Below, piece after piece: positions 1 through 10,004 of a stretch of 64,000 nucleotides of DNA (position 1 is its first letter; every line of letters starts with the position of its first letter). This DNA is from Acanthamoeba sp. SK_2022b. Lineage: Eukaryota; Discosea; Longamoebia; Acanthamoebidae. The stretch lies in contig JANDJZ010000042.1 of NCBI GenBank assembly GCA_027943245.1, forward strand, positions 37,921 through 101,920, written 5' to 3'. Both the position numbers and the translations under genes were made by a program. Under the pieces are notes generated by a model. The model was not told where the DNA came from. It worked only from the letters and a program-made list of their open reading frames with translations, and did not search any database.

Positions 1-35
1 CAAGTCTCCACCTTATCGTTCGACGGCCTTGCCAG

Positions 36-648
36 ATGACCTCGATGCTCGGCCTGCCCGAGGGCGAGGACGCGCTCACGGGCAAGATGGAGAGCACTCG
101 TAAGATCGTCGAGCAGGTCAACACGCAGTTCAAGGATCCCGATATGACTACCTTCGTGTGCGTCTGCATCCCCGAGGTGCGCACTCCCCTTCTCCCTTCT
201 CTCTGCCACCACGCCACACGGCATCGGACGCCTCACGTTCTCTGTCTCCCTGGGGCCTTTTGGTGGCCGCCTGCAGTTCCTTTCGCTGTACGAGACCGAG
301 CGCCTGGTGCAGGAGCTGAACAAATTCGAGATCGACACACAAAACATCGTCATCAACCAAGTGCTCTTCCCCGAGAACCGTACCGCTCCCCATTTCTCTG
401 AAGAAATGGCGATGGCGCCCCCGCAACGCACGCAGGCTGACATGGTGATCGATGTCGCAGGCGACTGCGGACTGTGCACGGCGCGAGCGCGCATGCAGAA
501 GAAGTACATCGACCAGATGTACGACCTGTACGAGGACTTCCACCTCGTCAAGGTGCCGCTCCAGAAGGAGGAGATCCGCGGCATCCCCGCCCTCACCGCC
601 TTCTCCGAGATGCTGCTCAACCCCTTCACCCCTCCTCCGCCCCAGTAG
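36..648 (+). CDS. GET3: ATPase GET3/ASNA1 (TRC40), 3' part
   Basis: This is the C-terminal part of the cytosolic ATPase that delivers tail-anchored proteins to the ER. The window opens inside an intron whose acceptor CAG is at 33-35. Exons read as 36-176, 277-379 and 461-648. Family landmarks are [24 protein letters not shown], the zinc-binding CGLC of the homodimer interface, then [16 protein letters not shown] and the usual end [11 protein letters not shown]. The segment 380-460 is 81 nt, has no in-frame stop, starts GTACCG and ends GTCGCAG. Removing it restores the spacing seen in human GET3, so I treat it as an intron rather than an insertion. The P-loop half lies upstream of the window. 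Confidence 0.9.
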
Positions 649-1077
649 TTGTTCGTCGGTCACCCTGTCTCTCTCCGTCACAAGCCAATCTCTTCCCACC
701 TTCTGTCCCTCCTTCCTTGAACCGCTCCCCACGTCGTCGCGCTCACGTGCCTGTGTCAGGCGTGTCCACTGCCTTTGTGGGCTGGGGGGCAGCAACGACT
801 TTCTTTGGGAGTTCCTGACCAATTTGGGGCATAGTTCTGGTTTCCAGGGCAGGCCACCCGCGAATAAGATAGGTGAGATCGCAGAACGGTCGGAATTCCG
901 ACCTCTTTATCCGTTGTGTCTCGGTCGCTTCCATTGGGGAACTTAGCTTCCCTTTCGTCGGATGCGTGGGGCGGGCCTCCCTTTAAAAAGGGCCGACCAA
1001 GACGAACATCCTCATCAAAATAACCACTTCAGCAACCTAACACTCAAACCCAGCTCGCTCTAACCCAACTTAAAGCA
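649..1077. other. GET3 3' flank and promoter region of the first His-rich gene
   Basis: No coding signal is visible. It holds the GET3 3' end, a pyrimidine-rich stretch, then the promoter and 5' UTR of the gene starting at 1078. Confidence 0.5.
979..992 (+). promoter_or_regulatory. Palindromic TATA-like element upstream of first paralogue
   Basis: CCCTTTAAAAAGGG lies 86 bp before the start codon. Nearly the same string recurs at 3010-3022 before the second paralogue, followed in both by a C/A-rich 5' leader. The shared position and sequence suggest the core TATA box of both genes. It has eight A/T between the CC and GG, so it is not a canonical CArG box. Confidence 0.6.
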
Positions 1078-2021
1078 ATGTCGAACCTCAACACCACCCC
1101 CATCCTCTCCAACGCCGGCGTCGCTCCCAGGATGTCCCCCGCCGGCTCCACGCTTGCGCCCGGTGCCGCTCCTCTCGGTGCTCCCATGATGGCCACCCCC
1201 GGCTCCACGCTTGCGCCCACCGGTGCCGCTCCTCTTGGCGCTCCCATGATGGCCACTCCCGGCGCCACGGCCACCAGCGTGCTCCCCAACTCTGGCCTCA
1301 ACTCTGGCCTCGGCTCTGGCCTCATGGGCAACAACAAGCACCTCTCCAAGCAGGAGCGCAAGGCTCTCAAGCACCAGAACAAGGCCCTTCACCATGACAG
1401 GGACCTCAAGCACCAGCATGGCCTCACTGGCACTGGCGCTCCGCTCATGGGCGGCACTGGTCTTCACTCGACTGTGATGCACGGCCCGACCAACGTGGTC
1501 CAGCACCAGCCCATCATTGAGCGCGAGGTCGTCGTCGAGAGGCCCGTGGAGGTGAGGCGCGAGCACCACATCCAGCCGGTCATCCACGAGAGGGAGCACC
1601 AGATCCAGCCCATCATCAGAACTGAGGTCACCACCGAGAGGAAGGACCTCGTCACTGTACGTCTCTGCCAGTCTCAGTTTTTTCAAATGCCAAGCTAACC
1701 GATTCGGAAATGGAAATACAGGAGAGGGACGTGATGATGCCGGCAGTGGTTGAGCAGCCTCGCCTGGCCTCGACTGGTCTCATGCACCAGACCACCACCG
1801 ACCAGAGGGGCCTCCTGCCCGGCTCCACCGCGACCGGCGCTCACCACGCCACCATCGGCCAGAAGATCAAGGGCACCGTCAAGGAGGTGCAGGGCACTCT
1901 CACGCACAACCCGATGAAGAAGGAGGAGGGTCGTCTGCTCAAGCAGGGCATCGAGCCCGCCGCCGCTGGCCTCGGCACTGGCTCCACTCTCGGCAACACT
2001 GGCGCCACCAGGCGCATCTAA
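1078..2021 (+). CDS. His-rich hydrophilic stress/cyst-type protein, paralogue 1
   Basis: Two exons, 1078-1656 and 1722-2021, encode 292 residues. The N-terminal third is low-complexity, with a tandem repeat containing AAPLGAPMMATPGSTLAP. A His-rich region follows (KALKHQNKALHHD), then two copies of an IQPVIHERE-like unit that resemble hydrophilic stress or LEA-like proteins. The C-terminus carries IGQKIKGTVKEVQGTL, NPMKKEEGRLLKQG and a basic end. There is no signal peptide or membrane segment. The product is very hydrophilic and probably disordered. A desiccation, stress or encystment role is inferred from composition only. It is the tandem paralogue of the gene at 3185-3935, with the same intron position. 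Confidence 0.8.
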
Positions 2022-3009
2022 ACGTGCAAATGCACACACTGCACATTCTCAGGAAAGCGACATAATAGATATGCCGTTTATTATCCCCGCGTTTGCTTTT
2101 ATGCGTCCACACTAATGACGGTGCTCCGAACACGGACTACCTGCGGCTGGCAAAATCCACGTGCGTGGTCGCAACCGCACTGACTGGAATGCAAGAGAGT
2201 GAGATAGTGCCATACAGCCTGCAGCTTTCATCACCTCCACTCACACGCTGACACGTGCTTCTGTCCCAGAGCACAACGTGCCAAAAACCAGGTCAAAATT
2301 TCGGTTAACGTCAATGTCACCGGTGCCAAGCTGTCACAGACAGCCCAAATGTTTTTCTTCACATTGTGACAGTCTGCCGTCATTTATATGCACCGATGCC
2401 TCAGACAGCACATCACAACATACTATCGCCGATGCAGCTGTTCGTGGACTACGAAAACAAATGCCAGAATTCAGAAGAAAGAAGGCAAAGTTCCTCTCAT
2501 TGACGCCCTTTCTGGGCAGAGGCAGGATAGAGTGACATTCCCACTTATAGTACACATCTTCTACCAGGCCAACACTCCTCTACAAGCTTTGCCTCCAGAA
2601 CGTGAGTGGCTTCAGCGACATCCGATCAATTCCAACCAGAAGAACACTCTTGCTTCACGCAGTGCGTCAACTTCGTGGGTGCACTCGTGATGCTGTCACA
2701 CTCAAGCAGAAGACTGACGCCATGTGCATCGTATGTGGAGGAGACAAGATCTACGAGAAGACAGGGCCCCTGGATTTAGGTAGTGATGGTAAGTTGTCAG
2801 CATGCTCAGCCTTTCTTCCCTCATGTACTCACCACATCCTCTTCCACAAGGACGGAGAGCGCCAGTCCCTTCTGGAGTTTGTCTCCATGTAGACCCAGGA
2901 AGGAGGGAAAAATGTATAAATGTTTTCTGTTTAAAAAGCAGTCTGCTCTCGTTGGCTGCGTGATCACCCAGGATCTGGAAAGGAGAATCTTGTCTGGAGT
3001 TCTGCAACT
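2022..3009. other. Intergenic region between the tandem paralogues
   Basis: About 1 kb without a convincing gene. The ORFs here are short, change frame, and show no recognisable domain or splice-linked continuation. CTGTCACA/TGTGACAG-type words occur at about 2330, 2365 and 2692, which could be regulatory. The last 100 bp form the promoter of the second paralogue. Confidence 0.5.
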
Positions 3010-3022
3010 CCTTTAAAAAGGG
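3010..3022 (+). promoter_or_regulatory. TATA-like element upstream of second paralogue
   Basis: CCTTTAAAAAGGG is shared with 979-992. It sits about 85 bp before the donor (GTACGT at 3109) of a 75-nt 5' UTR intron ending TAG at 3183, just before the start codon. Confidence 0.6.
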
Positions 3023-3184
3023 CAGTTCCTCCCCATTCCAGTTTTCATCAAACCCCCAACCACCACAACTACCAACTCAACCTCAGCCTTACAAGAACAC
3101 CCAAAAATGTACGTTTGTCCTACTCATTCTTCCCCTCTGCTGTGCGCTGACCTGCCACTGTGTGGCTTTCTTTCTCCTGCTAGA

Positions 3185-3935
3185 ATGTCAAACCTCAACA
3201 CCGTTCCCATCCTTTCCAACACTGCCACCCCTGTGACCACTGGCGCCGTCCCTGTCGCTGCTGTCCCCGTGGTGCCCGCAGCCACGGCCACCACCGTTCT
3301 TCCTCATAACATTGGAGGCGGCCCTATCTCCAAGGAGGAGATGAAGGCTCTCAAGCACCAGAACAAGGCCCTTCACCATGACCACGGTCACCACGCCCAC
3401 GGCGTCCCCATCGCCGGGGCTGGCCTGCCCATTGTTGGCAGTGTGAACCCGGCTATCCACGGCCCGACCAACGTGATCGAGCACCAGCCCATCATTGAGC
3501 GCGAGGTCGTCGTCGAGAGGCCTGTCGAGGTGAGGCGCGAGCACCACATCCAGCCGGTCATCCACGAGAGGGAGCACCAGATCCAGCCCGTCATCAGGAC
3601 TGAGGTAACCACCGAGAGGAAGGACCTCGTCACTGTACGTCTCTGCCCCAGTCAGCGTCTAATAATCAAGCGCCCAAGTCTCACAGTTGCTCTGGGCGCA
3701 GGAACACAATGTGATGCTGCCCCCTGTGGTTGAGCAGCCCCACATGGCCACCGGGGTCGTCCACGGTACCGGCACCGGCGCTCACCACGCCACCATCGGC
3801 CAGAAGATCAAGGGCACTGTCAAGGAGGTGCAGGGCACTCTCACGCACAACCCGATGAAGAAGGAGGAGGGTCGTCTGCTCAAGCAGGGCATCGAGCCCG
3901 CCACCGCTGGCCTCGGCTCCACCACCCGCATCTAA
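3185..3935 (+). CDS. His-rich hydrophilic stress/cyst-type protein, paralogue 2
   Basis: Coding exons 3185-3634 and 3702-3935 give 227 residues. A 5' UTR intron at 3109-3183 ends one base before the ATG, so the ATG at 3107 lies across a splice site and is not the start. The protein starts MSNLNTVPILSN, like MSNLNTTPILSN of paralogue 1. It lacks the repeated APMMATPG section but keeps the HQNKALHHD region, the IQPVIHERE repeats and the KGTVKEVQGTL C-terminus. The last 140 bases differ from paralogue 1 at only about two positions while the introns have diverged, which points to gene conversion or strong constraint. A stress or cyst role is inferred. Confidence 0.8.
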
Positions 3936-4174
3936 GCGCCTTCCGCCAGCTACTTCTCTTAACGACCTGTTTCTTGAAGCATATGCTTCTGAATACACCT
4001 CACCCCTTCTCATTCCGTTTCGGCCTTGGGTGATCAACACATCACTTTTCTTTGTCGTCATTGGCGGCATGTTGCGCGAAAAGGCTTGCATGTCGACCAT
4101 TCAAACGCTACGCGCAGCACCGCTGGCGGCTGCTCCGTTGTTCTGTACCTGCGCCGTATTCACAGCAACGCCAA

Positions 4175-5608
4175 ATGCTCCTGCACCTATTGTGGGCTGC
4201 CGTCGCCCTCCTCTTCCTCCGATGGGTACCCATCGGCACACTTAACACAACTGGTGGTGAAGATTTGTTTCTGTTAAATCTGCAAAACAATCGAGTTATG
4301 ATTTCGTAATAAATCAATCTACCAGGCGTGGCGCGTGGTGGCGGTGAGGCGGACCGGGATGCCGGGTCCATGGCCGTGGCCTGTGGTGGGAAACGCGTTC
4401 AGTATCATCCCCCACGCTCTCCACCTCTCCCAGTTCGACTTTGCCACACGCTACGGTCCTGTCATGTGCTACTGGCTCGGGCCCGAGCCCTGGTAACCAC
4501 GCCACCACGACTAGACTTCAAGGCATGCCCGCCTAAAAGCCTACCTGTTACCCGCGCATAGGGTGTTGCTGTCGAGCGTGGAGAACATCCGCATTGCGTT
4601 CCAGGACAAGTTCACCGCCTTCGATCGCGAGTCGACCATCACTCGGCTCTGGCATGACATCGCTGGCGGTACGTATGATCCCGCTCTCGGTCATCCCCCG
4701 CTCACGGCTGGCGCGTGCAGGACTCGCCCTGCAGCCAAATGGAGAAGGCCACAAGCGAAGCCGAGACCTCGTGCGCCCCGCTTTCAGGGCATCCAACATC
4801 AACAACCTCATTGGTGCATCACCTGCTTCCTCGCACGTCTTACCGTGGCTCTGAGTCTCCTGCTCACATGGGTGTGCGCATGGGCCCGATCAGCCCATGT
4901 GGTCGAACGCGGACGACATCTGATGGACACTCTCGAGGGCCACGCTCAGTCGGGTGAACCGCTCGACCTACAGCACGAGTTCCAGAAGCTCACCTTTGAC
5001 GTCATCGGTAGCGTCACCAGCGTTGCCTTTCTTTTTGATTATTTGCTATTTTATTATTTCTTATTATTATTCTCATCTTATTTCAATATTTTGTTCTTAC
5101 ATTATGCGCGTTCTTTCAGGCGATCTCTCGATGAAGTTCGATTTCAGGACGCAGACCGATGAGACTAGTCCCTACATCCATGCCTTCAACTACTGCATGC
5201 AGCACCTCATCTGGCGCTTCATCATTCCCTTCCCCTACTGGCGCTTCTACAAGACCAAGGGTACGCCCCCACCCACATCCACGATCATGTTGTGAAGTGA
5301 CCCGCCAACTGAACCTCCGCTCTCCCCGAGCGCTGCAGGCGTGCTGGAGTACGAGAAGCACATCGACTTCCTGCGCAGCACGATCCAGGGCGTGATCGAG
5401 AAGCGGCGAGCGCAGGGCGTGCGGGAAGACGAACACGACATACTGGCGTTCATGCTCCGTGAAAGCGGCAAGGAGGGCAAGGAGTGGGTTGACAACCACG
5501 AAATCATGATGCAGACCATCACCTTCCTTCTCGCCGGTAAATGGCGACCTGTCCCACCGAGCCGCTATGACCTTGCCCGCCCCCATCTCTCACACATACC
5601 TGTACACG

Positions 5609-5676
<68 letters not shown>

Positions 5677-6688
5677 AGGACACGACACGTCGGCGGTGAC
5701 GCTGACGTGGTTGTTTTACTTCTTGGCACGAACGCCCTCCGCGCAGCAACGCGTGCGGGACGAGGTCGACGCGGTGCTGGGCGCCGAGACGCCCACGTAC
5801 CACCACCTGCGGTCCCTCGCCTACATCGACAAGGTGCGGGCCAAGGCGCCGAAGGCTAAACAGTCCCGGCTGGGTTGCAGTGTCGCTGACGACAGCTGCC
5901 CCCTGCTTATCAAGGCGATCACCGAGACGCTGCGCATGCGGCCTGCCACGCCAAGCCTGGGGCGCGAGGTGACGGAGGACGTGACGATCGACGATGGGCG
6001 GGGCCACCAGTTCACGCTCGCCAAGGGCAGCAAGGTGGGCCTCAGCCTCTACAGCGCCGGCATGTCGCCCGCGAACGGCTGGGCCAATCCCGGTAACGCG
6101 CCGCCTCCCCGTCCCGTGTGCGCGCGTTGTTTTCGCTGCCTAAACCAACCGACTTGACTCGGGCGCAGAGGAGTTCGACCCCGAACGGAAGGAGTGGGCG
6201 GACGGCAGCAAGGCCTCCTTCTTCTCCTTCGGCCTCGGTCCGCGGGCTTGCATCGGCGAGGACCTCGCGCGCAAGGAAATCAAAACAGGTAAGTAGCCTC
6301 CACTCGCATGTCCCGTTCCTCTCCTCTCCTCTCCTCTCTATGGCCGACTGGCGTGCCGGTGATCAAGTGCAACTCACCCGGACATCTCGCGATCGAACGC
6401 AGTCACCAGCATGATCCTACAGAAGTACGAACTGCGACTGGTCGACAGCCATCCCGTCGAGATGGAAATGGTACAGTGCGACTCGCGCGCGCGCACCACC
6501 ACCACCACCACCACCACCACCACCACCACCACCACCACCACCACCACCACCACCACCACCACACGGAGAGAGGGCAGACAGACAGTGTGCAGAACCCACG
6601 CTCACAAATCTTCTCAAATCCTAATGGACAGGCTACCACGCTGAAGGCGCGGTACGGTGTGCGGGTGACCGTCCACCGACGTAAGTGA
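4175..6688 (+). CDS. Cytochrome P450
   Basis: Twelve exons (4175-4225, 4326-4492, 4562-4668, 4721-4813, 4894-5007, 5120-5260, 5339-5536, 5679-5833, 5915-6092, 6169-6288, 6403-6470, 6632-6688) splice in frame to 482 residues, a normal P450 length. Exon 1 is an N-terminal membrane anchor (MLLHLLWAAVALLFL). The Pro-rich hinge PGPWPWPVVGN follows, then the I-helix AGHDTS, the K-helix ETLR, and the heme loop FSFGLGPRACIG with its Cys ligand. It is a heme monooxygenase of the ER membrane with unknown substrate. Intron 7 holds a (CA)n array and intron 11 a (CAC)n array. It converges on the minus-strand gene at 6750-7708. Confidence 0.9.
5611..5673. repeat. (CA)n array in P450 intron 7
   Basis: About 31 CA units, ending directly before AAAATAG, the 3' splice site of the intron. 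Confidence 0.95.
6491..6562. repeat. (CAC)n trinucleotide array in P450 intron 11
   Basis: About 23 CAC units inside the intron 6471-6631. It produces spurious poly-His, poly-Thr, poly-Trp, poly-Gly and poly-Val ORFs. Confidence 0.95.
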
Positions 6689-6749
6689 CGCAGAGAAAGA
6701 CAGCGGAAATACAAACGTCGCGCAAAGACCACTGGTCTTGGTTCGTAGC

Positions 6750-7708
6750 TCAGTGGCAGCGGCGGCCCTGGAACTGGGAGCGGAAGTTTTCCTTGACCCT
6801 GGGGATGAGCCTACCGTTGAGCAGGGTCCACGGCTCGATGGTCGACCCGTCCGCGAAGTCGCACGAATTGGAGAGGCCGGCCGACTCCTCCAGCGGCATC
6901 CTCGACCAGCCGGTGGTCACACACGCTCCTCCTATGTTACAGGCACACTCGCGTTAGCCGAGACGGAGATGCTGCGGCACCCAGCATCCGGGTGACAGCG
7001 CGCGTGTGTGAACGCACCCAGTTCGGGAATAGGCAGCCTGCCCAGGGTCGCGCCCTGGCTGTCGACGCAGTACTGGCTGGCAGGGTTGCCCCAACTGCTC
7101 GGCGCACAGTCACCGCCGCAGCACCAGATCAGCCACTGCTAAAGTTTGCGGTCGCGGAGGAAGAGGAGGGAGGAGAGGGGAGGTCAAGAGAGTCTTACCG
7201 GCGGCGGTCCCACTTCCAGTCGGGGATGGGGTTGAAGTAGGCGATCTGGGCCAGCGTTATGTAGGGCGCAGCAAGGGTCTCGATCTCGACCCTGGCGTAG
7301 ACGCCCATGTCACAGTAGGCGCGCTTGCCGCCCAAGCCCACCACCTCGTCACCGTTGACGTAGGAGTACTGTAACATGGAGACGGTGCCCTTCTGCTTCT
7401 GGCACCAGTCCAAAGCCGCTTGGGAGATCCCCAACTCAGCAGGGTTGACGGAGACCGCTGAGATCGAGGCACCACCCTTTAGATTGACACCCGAGAGGGA
7501 GAGGAAAGGGAAGCTTACTGAGGTTCAAGATCTTGGCCTGGGTCTTGCGAGGGACTTCGACGAAGAGCGAGAGATCACGGGACGGATCGGACCAGAGCGC
7601 TTCGTCCTCGGGGATTACGGGTGTCTGGACCTGCGAAGCGAAGGTGGCCTGGCACGTCGAGACGACGCAGCACACCAGAAGAAATGCGAAGACAACGGCC
7701 GCGCGCAT
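6750..7708 (-). CDS. Secreted Cys-rich protein of unknown function
   Basis: The start is the ATG at 7708, which opens a clear signal peptide (MRAAVVFAFLLVCCVVSTCQA). Exon 1 is 7708-7519 and exon 2 is 7457-7199, joined by a 61-nt intron; exon 2 includes AALDWCQKQKGTVSMLQYSY. Two further Cys-rich exons follow: about 7144-7015 (WLIWCCGGDCAPSSW) and about 6930-6750 (GACVTTGWSRMPLEE, ending GRRCH). The exon 3/4 join is in phase. The exon 2/3 join is not: the good donor CG|GTAAGA gives phase 2, while exon 3 reads in phase 0 and otherwise meets TGA. Either an unusual splice, a sequence error or a decaying gene explains this. I do not recognise the family. Confidence 0.6.
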
Positions 7709-7910
7709 CCTGTTGTTCAACAACTTTGAGAGGGGAAAAGGGCCTTCGTCGTTGAGCGGGTGCCCTGTTATTGCCGGCAGACCCACGGACCGCCAAACCA
7801 AAACCTGGCCTGGCCCACGGCTGCCGTTGCAGTTACGCGCCAGAGAATCTCGAAACAGTTTTAAAACTTGAGTTGCGATTAGGTTTCGAACCCGGTGAAC
7901 TTAAAAACAT

Positions 7911-8878
7911 ATGAATTTTGTACGTGCGCCACGCACAAGGCCCGCTACCCTCTTTGCTCGGCGCACGCCAACGGCACATCACACCTGCTTGCATCTTGCT
8001 TGCCCCACAACTTCCTGCTTCCGCACAAGCCTCCTCAACCGAGCGCTGCCACTACGCCTCACGCGACAAGCCCGTAGCACTTCCTCGCGAACAACAAGAG
8101 CAGCCATGAGCACCTCAGAACTAAAGGTAACCTTCTCCACGCACTTGCACGCAACTCCTCTGCTCACCCATCGCGCTCTTGTAGTACTTGACGCAAGAAG
8201 AAGCCCAGAAGCTCGACGAAGAGCTGATGGGCCCCGTGTGTGGCTTCTCTGTCGACCAGGCACGCCCCCCCCCCTCCCCTGTCCGCCACGCATCCTGCAT
8301 TTCTGTGAGTGTGTCTTGGGTTGACTCGCTGAAGGTGAGGTGGGACAGTTGATGGAACTGGCGGGACTGAGCTGCGCAACCGCCATCGCCAAGGTCTTCC
8401 CTACCCACCGCAACGTGCTGATCATCGCCGGCCCCGGCAACAAATATCCTCTTCCCTCCTCCTCATAACACACATCACACACACCCACACACATCACACA
8501 CATTACACATTACACGCTGCCAAAGCAAGCGATGTTGTGGTTCCTTAATGATGGATACTGGCGGAGACGGCCTCGTGTGCGCTCGGCATCTGCTGCTCTT
8601 TGGCTACCGCCCGGCCATCCACTATCCCAAGCGCACCGACAAGGAAATCTACCGCGTACCGGCCACGCCGCCTCTCTCCCATCCCTTTCATCGTTCCAGC
8701 GGCCACGTGCCTCACCTGCGCGCGCGCCTGTGCTGTGTGCGCGTGGGGTGTTCCACAGATCCTGGTGAAGCAGTGCGTCTTTATGGACATCCCCTTCATC
8801 GAACAGCTGCCGGAAAACCTGGCCGACTACGACGTGCGTGGCTGACCCCGTGCGCGCAACCGACATGCTCTCTGACCA

Positions 8879-8943
<65 letters not shown>

Positions 8944-9637
8944 GTGTGTGTGTGTTGTGTGTGTGCAGTTGATCGTCGACGCCATCTTTGGGTACAGCTT
9001 CAAGCCCGGGTCGGGCGTCAGGCCGCCGTTCGATGACATCTTGAAGGTACTCTCGTCGACTCTCACCACGCCTCGACGCCGCCTCCTCACGATCCAGGCT
9101 GGCCACACCTGCAGCGGCTGCGTGAGACCGACGTGCCGATCGCCTCCGTCGACATCCCCTCGGGCTGGGACGTCGAGAAAGGTGCGACCCAGCCCGCATC
9201 GCAGGCGTTCCTCTCGAGGCTTGTTTTTGACCGCGTCTCACACGTCGTCGTCATAGGCGACAGCGCCGGCGTGGGCGTCAAGGAGCCTCATCTCTTGGGT
9301 GCGTGCTTGCTTGCTTTGAATGTGTGCGCCCGCCATTATGATTGGCGAATGGCGTGGAAGCCGGGAGCGTGTGTCTCACTGCAGTTCGTTTACCCATAAC
9401 AGTATCGCTGACCGCGCCGAAGCTGTCGGCCCACTCCTTCCGCAACGAGCACTGGCTGGGCGGTCGCTTCGTTCCCCCGTACGCACAAGGCCCCAACCCC
9501 CTCCCCCGCCGCCGCAGACCCTGGTAGTCGGTGACCTGATTGGCTGCCACAGATCGCTGGAGAAGAAGTACCAGCTCAACCTGCCCCCATATCCGGGGAC
9601 CGATGTCGTCGTCCGCCTCCCGCCCATCGCCCACTAG
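7911..9637 (+). CDS. NAXE: NAD(P)H-hydrate epimerase (YjeF N-terminal domain)
   Basis: Ten exons (7911-8126, 8185-8259, 8349-8443, 8559-8655, 8759-8833, 8969-9046, 9115-9181, 9257-9298, 9403-9478, 9553-9637) give 301 residues. The enzyme epimerises damaged NAD(P)HX for repair. Family motifs: [29 protein letters not shown], the nucleotide loop [38 protein letters not shown] and the tail [14 protein letters not shown]. Starting at 7911 adds an Arg-rich, acid-free leader like a mitochondrial presequence; the internal Met at 8106 (MSTSELK) could give a cytosolic form. Intron 2 is GC-AG, intron 3 is AT-AC, and intron 5 ends in a (GT)n tract. Confidence 0.93.
8444..8558 (+). other. U12-type AT-AC intron in NAXE
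   Basis: The intron starts ATATCCTCTT (U12 consensus ATATCCTT), carries the branch-site match TTCCTTAAT at 8541-8549 and ends in AC at 8557-8558, about 10 nt after the branch A. Joining AA|T restores the conserved GPGNNGGDG loop exactly. No AG acceptor gives an open frame. Confidence 0.88.
8881..8966. repeat. (GT)n array in NAXE intron 5
   Basis: About 30 GT units with two TT interruptions, running directly into the acceptor TGCAG at 8968. Confidence 0.95.
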
Positions 9638-9817
9638 GCCCTGCTCCGCTTGCTCTATCAGCGCACTGTGCCCTTCTATCTGGCAGGGTTATCTTTGGAA
9701 GAGCGGAGTATAAACTACATTAGGGAACAGCTGAGTAGAGAGCAAAAGGGGAGGGTGCCGAACATGTGAACATGAGCTGGCATGTGACGAACAAGCAAGC
9801 ATCAAGCAAGAGCTAAA

Positions 9818-9928
9818 AGGATACGACGCGGTGGATTCCCGGGTGGTCGCCCACCCCAGTCGCCTGGCGCAGCTTAACTTCGCTGTTCGGACGGGAAGCT
9901 GTGCTTTCTGCGCAGTATGGCCGTATCC
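9818..9928 (-). pseudogene. 5S rRNA pseudogene
   Basis: A 111-nt copy of the 5S gene at 32191-32309 that lacks eight bases (ACTAACAC on the plus strand) and carries a few substitutions. The deletion removes part of the central region, so it is unlikely to make functional 5S RNA. About 50 bp of plus-strand sequence next to it, including GCATGTGACGAACAAGCAAG, is shared with the complete locus. Confidence 0.85.
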
Positions 9929-10004
9929 AACTGCGCCACCCATCGCCGATGCTGTCCTCTACTGAGTAAAACCCACAGCGTGTTTCTTAACTCTGCGTGA
10001 CGGT

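Noticed and set aside
979..992. CArG/SRF-like box
   Set aside because: The element has eight A/T bases between CC and GG instead of six, and its position fits a TATA box better.
2278..3007. Short ORFs between the tandem paralogues as a possible gene or transposon remnant
   Set aside because: No domain, no splice-linked continuation and no terminal repeats were seen.
5567..6157. Poly-(Thr-His) containing ORFs over (CA)n arrays here and in other introns
   Set aside because: All lie in introns bounded by good splice sites. Removing them restores known protein families.
6308..6732. Poly-His, poly-Thr, poly-Trp, poly-Gly and poly-Val ORFs
   Set aside because: They are readings of the intronic (CAC)n array in all frames and not genes.
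6739..6765. tRNA-like A box (TAGCTCAGTGG)
   Set aside because: There is no matching B box or acceptor stem. The segment overlaps the 3' end of the minus-strand secreted-protein gene.
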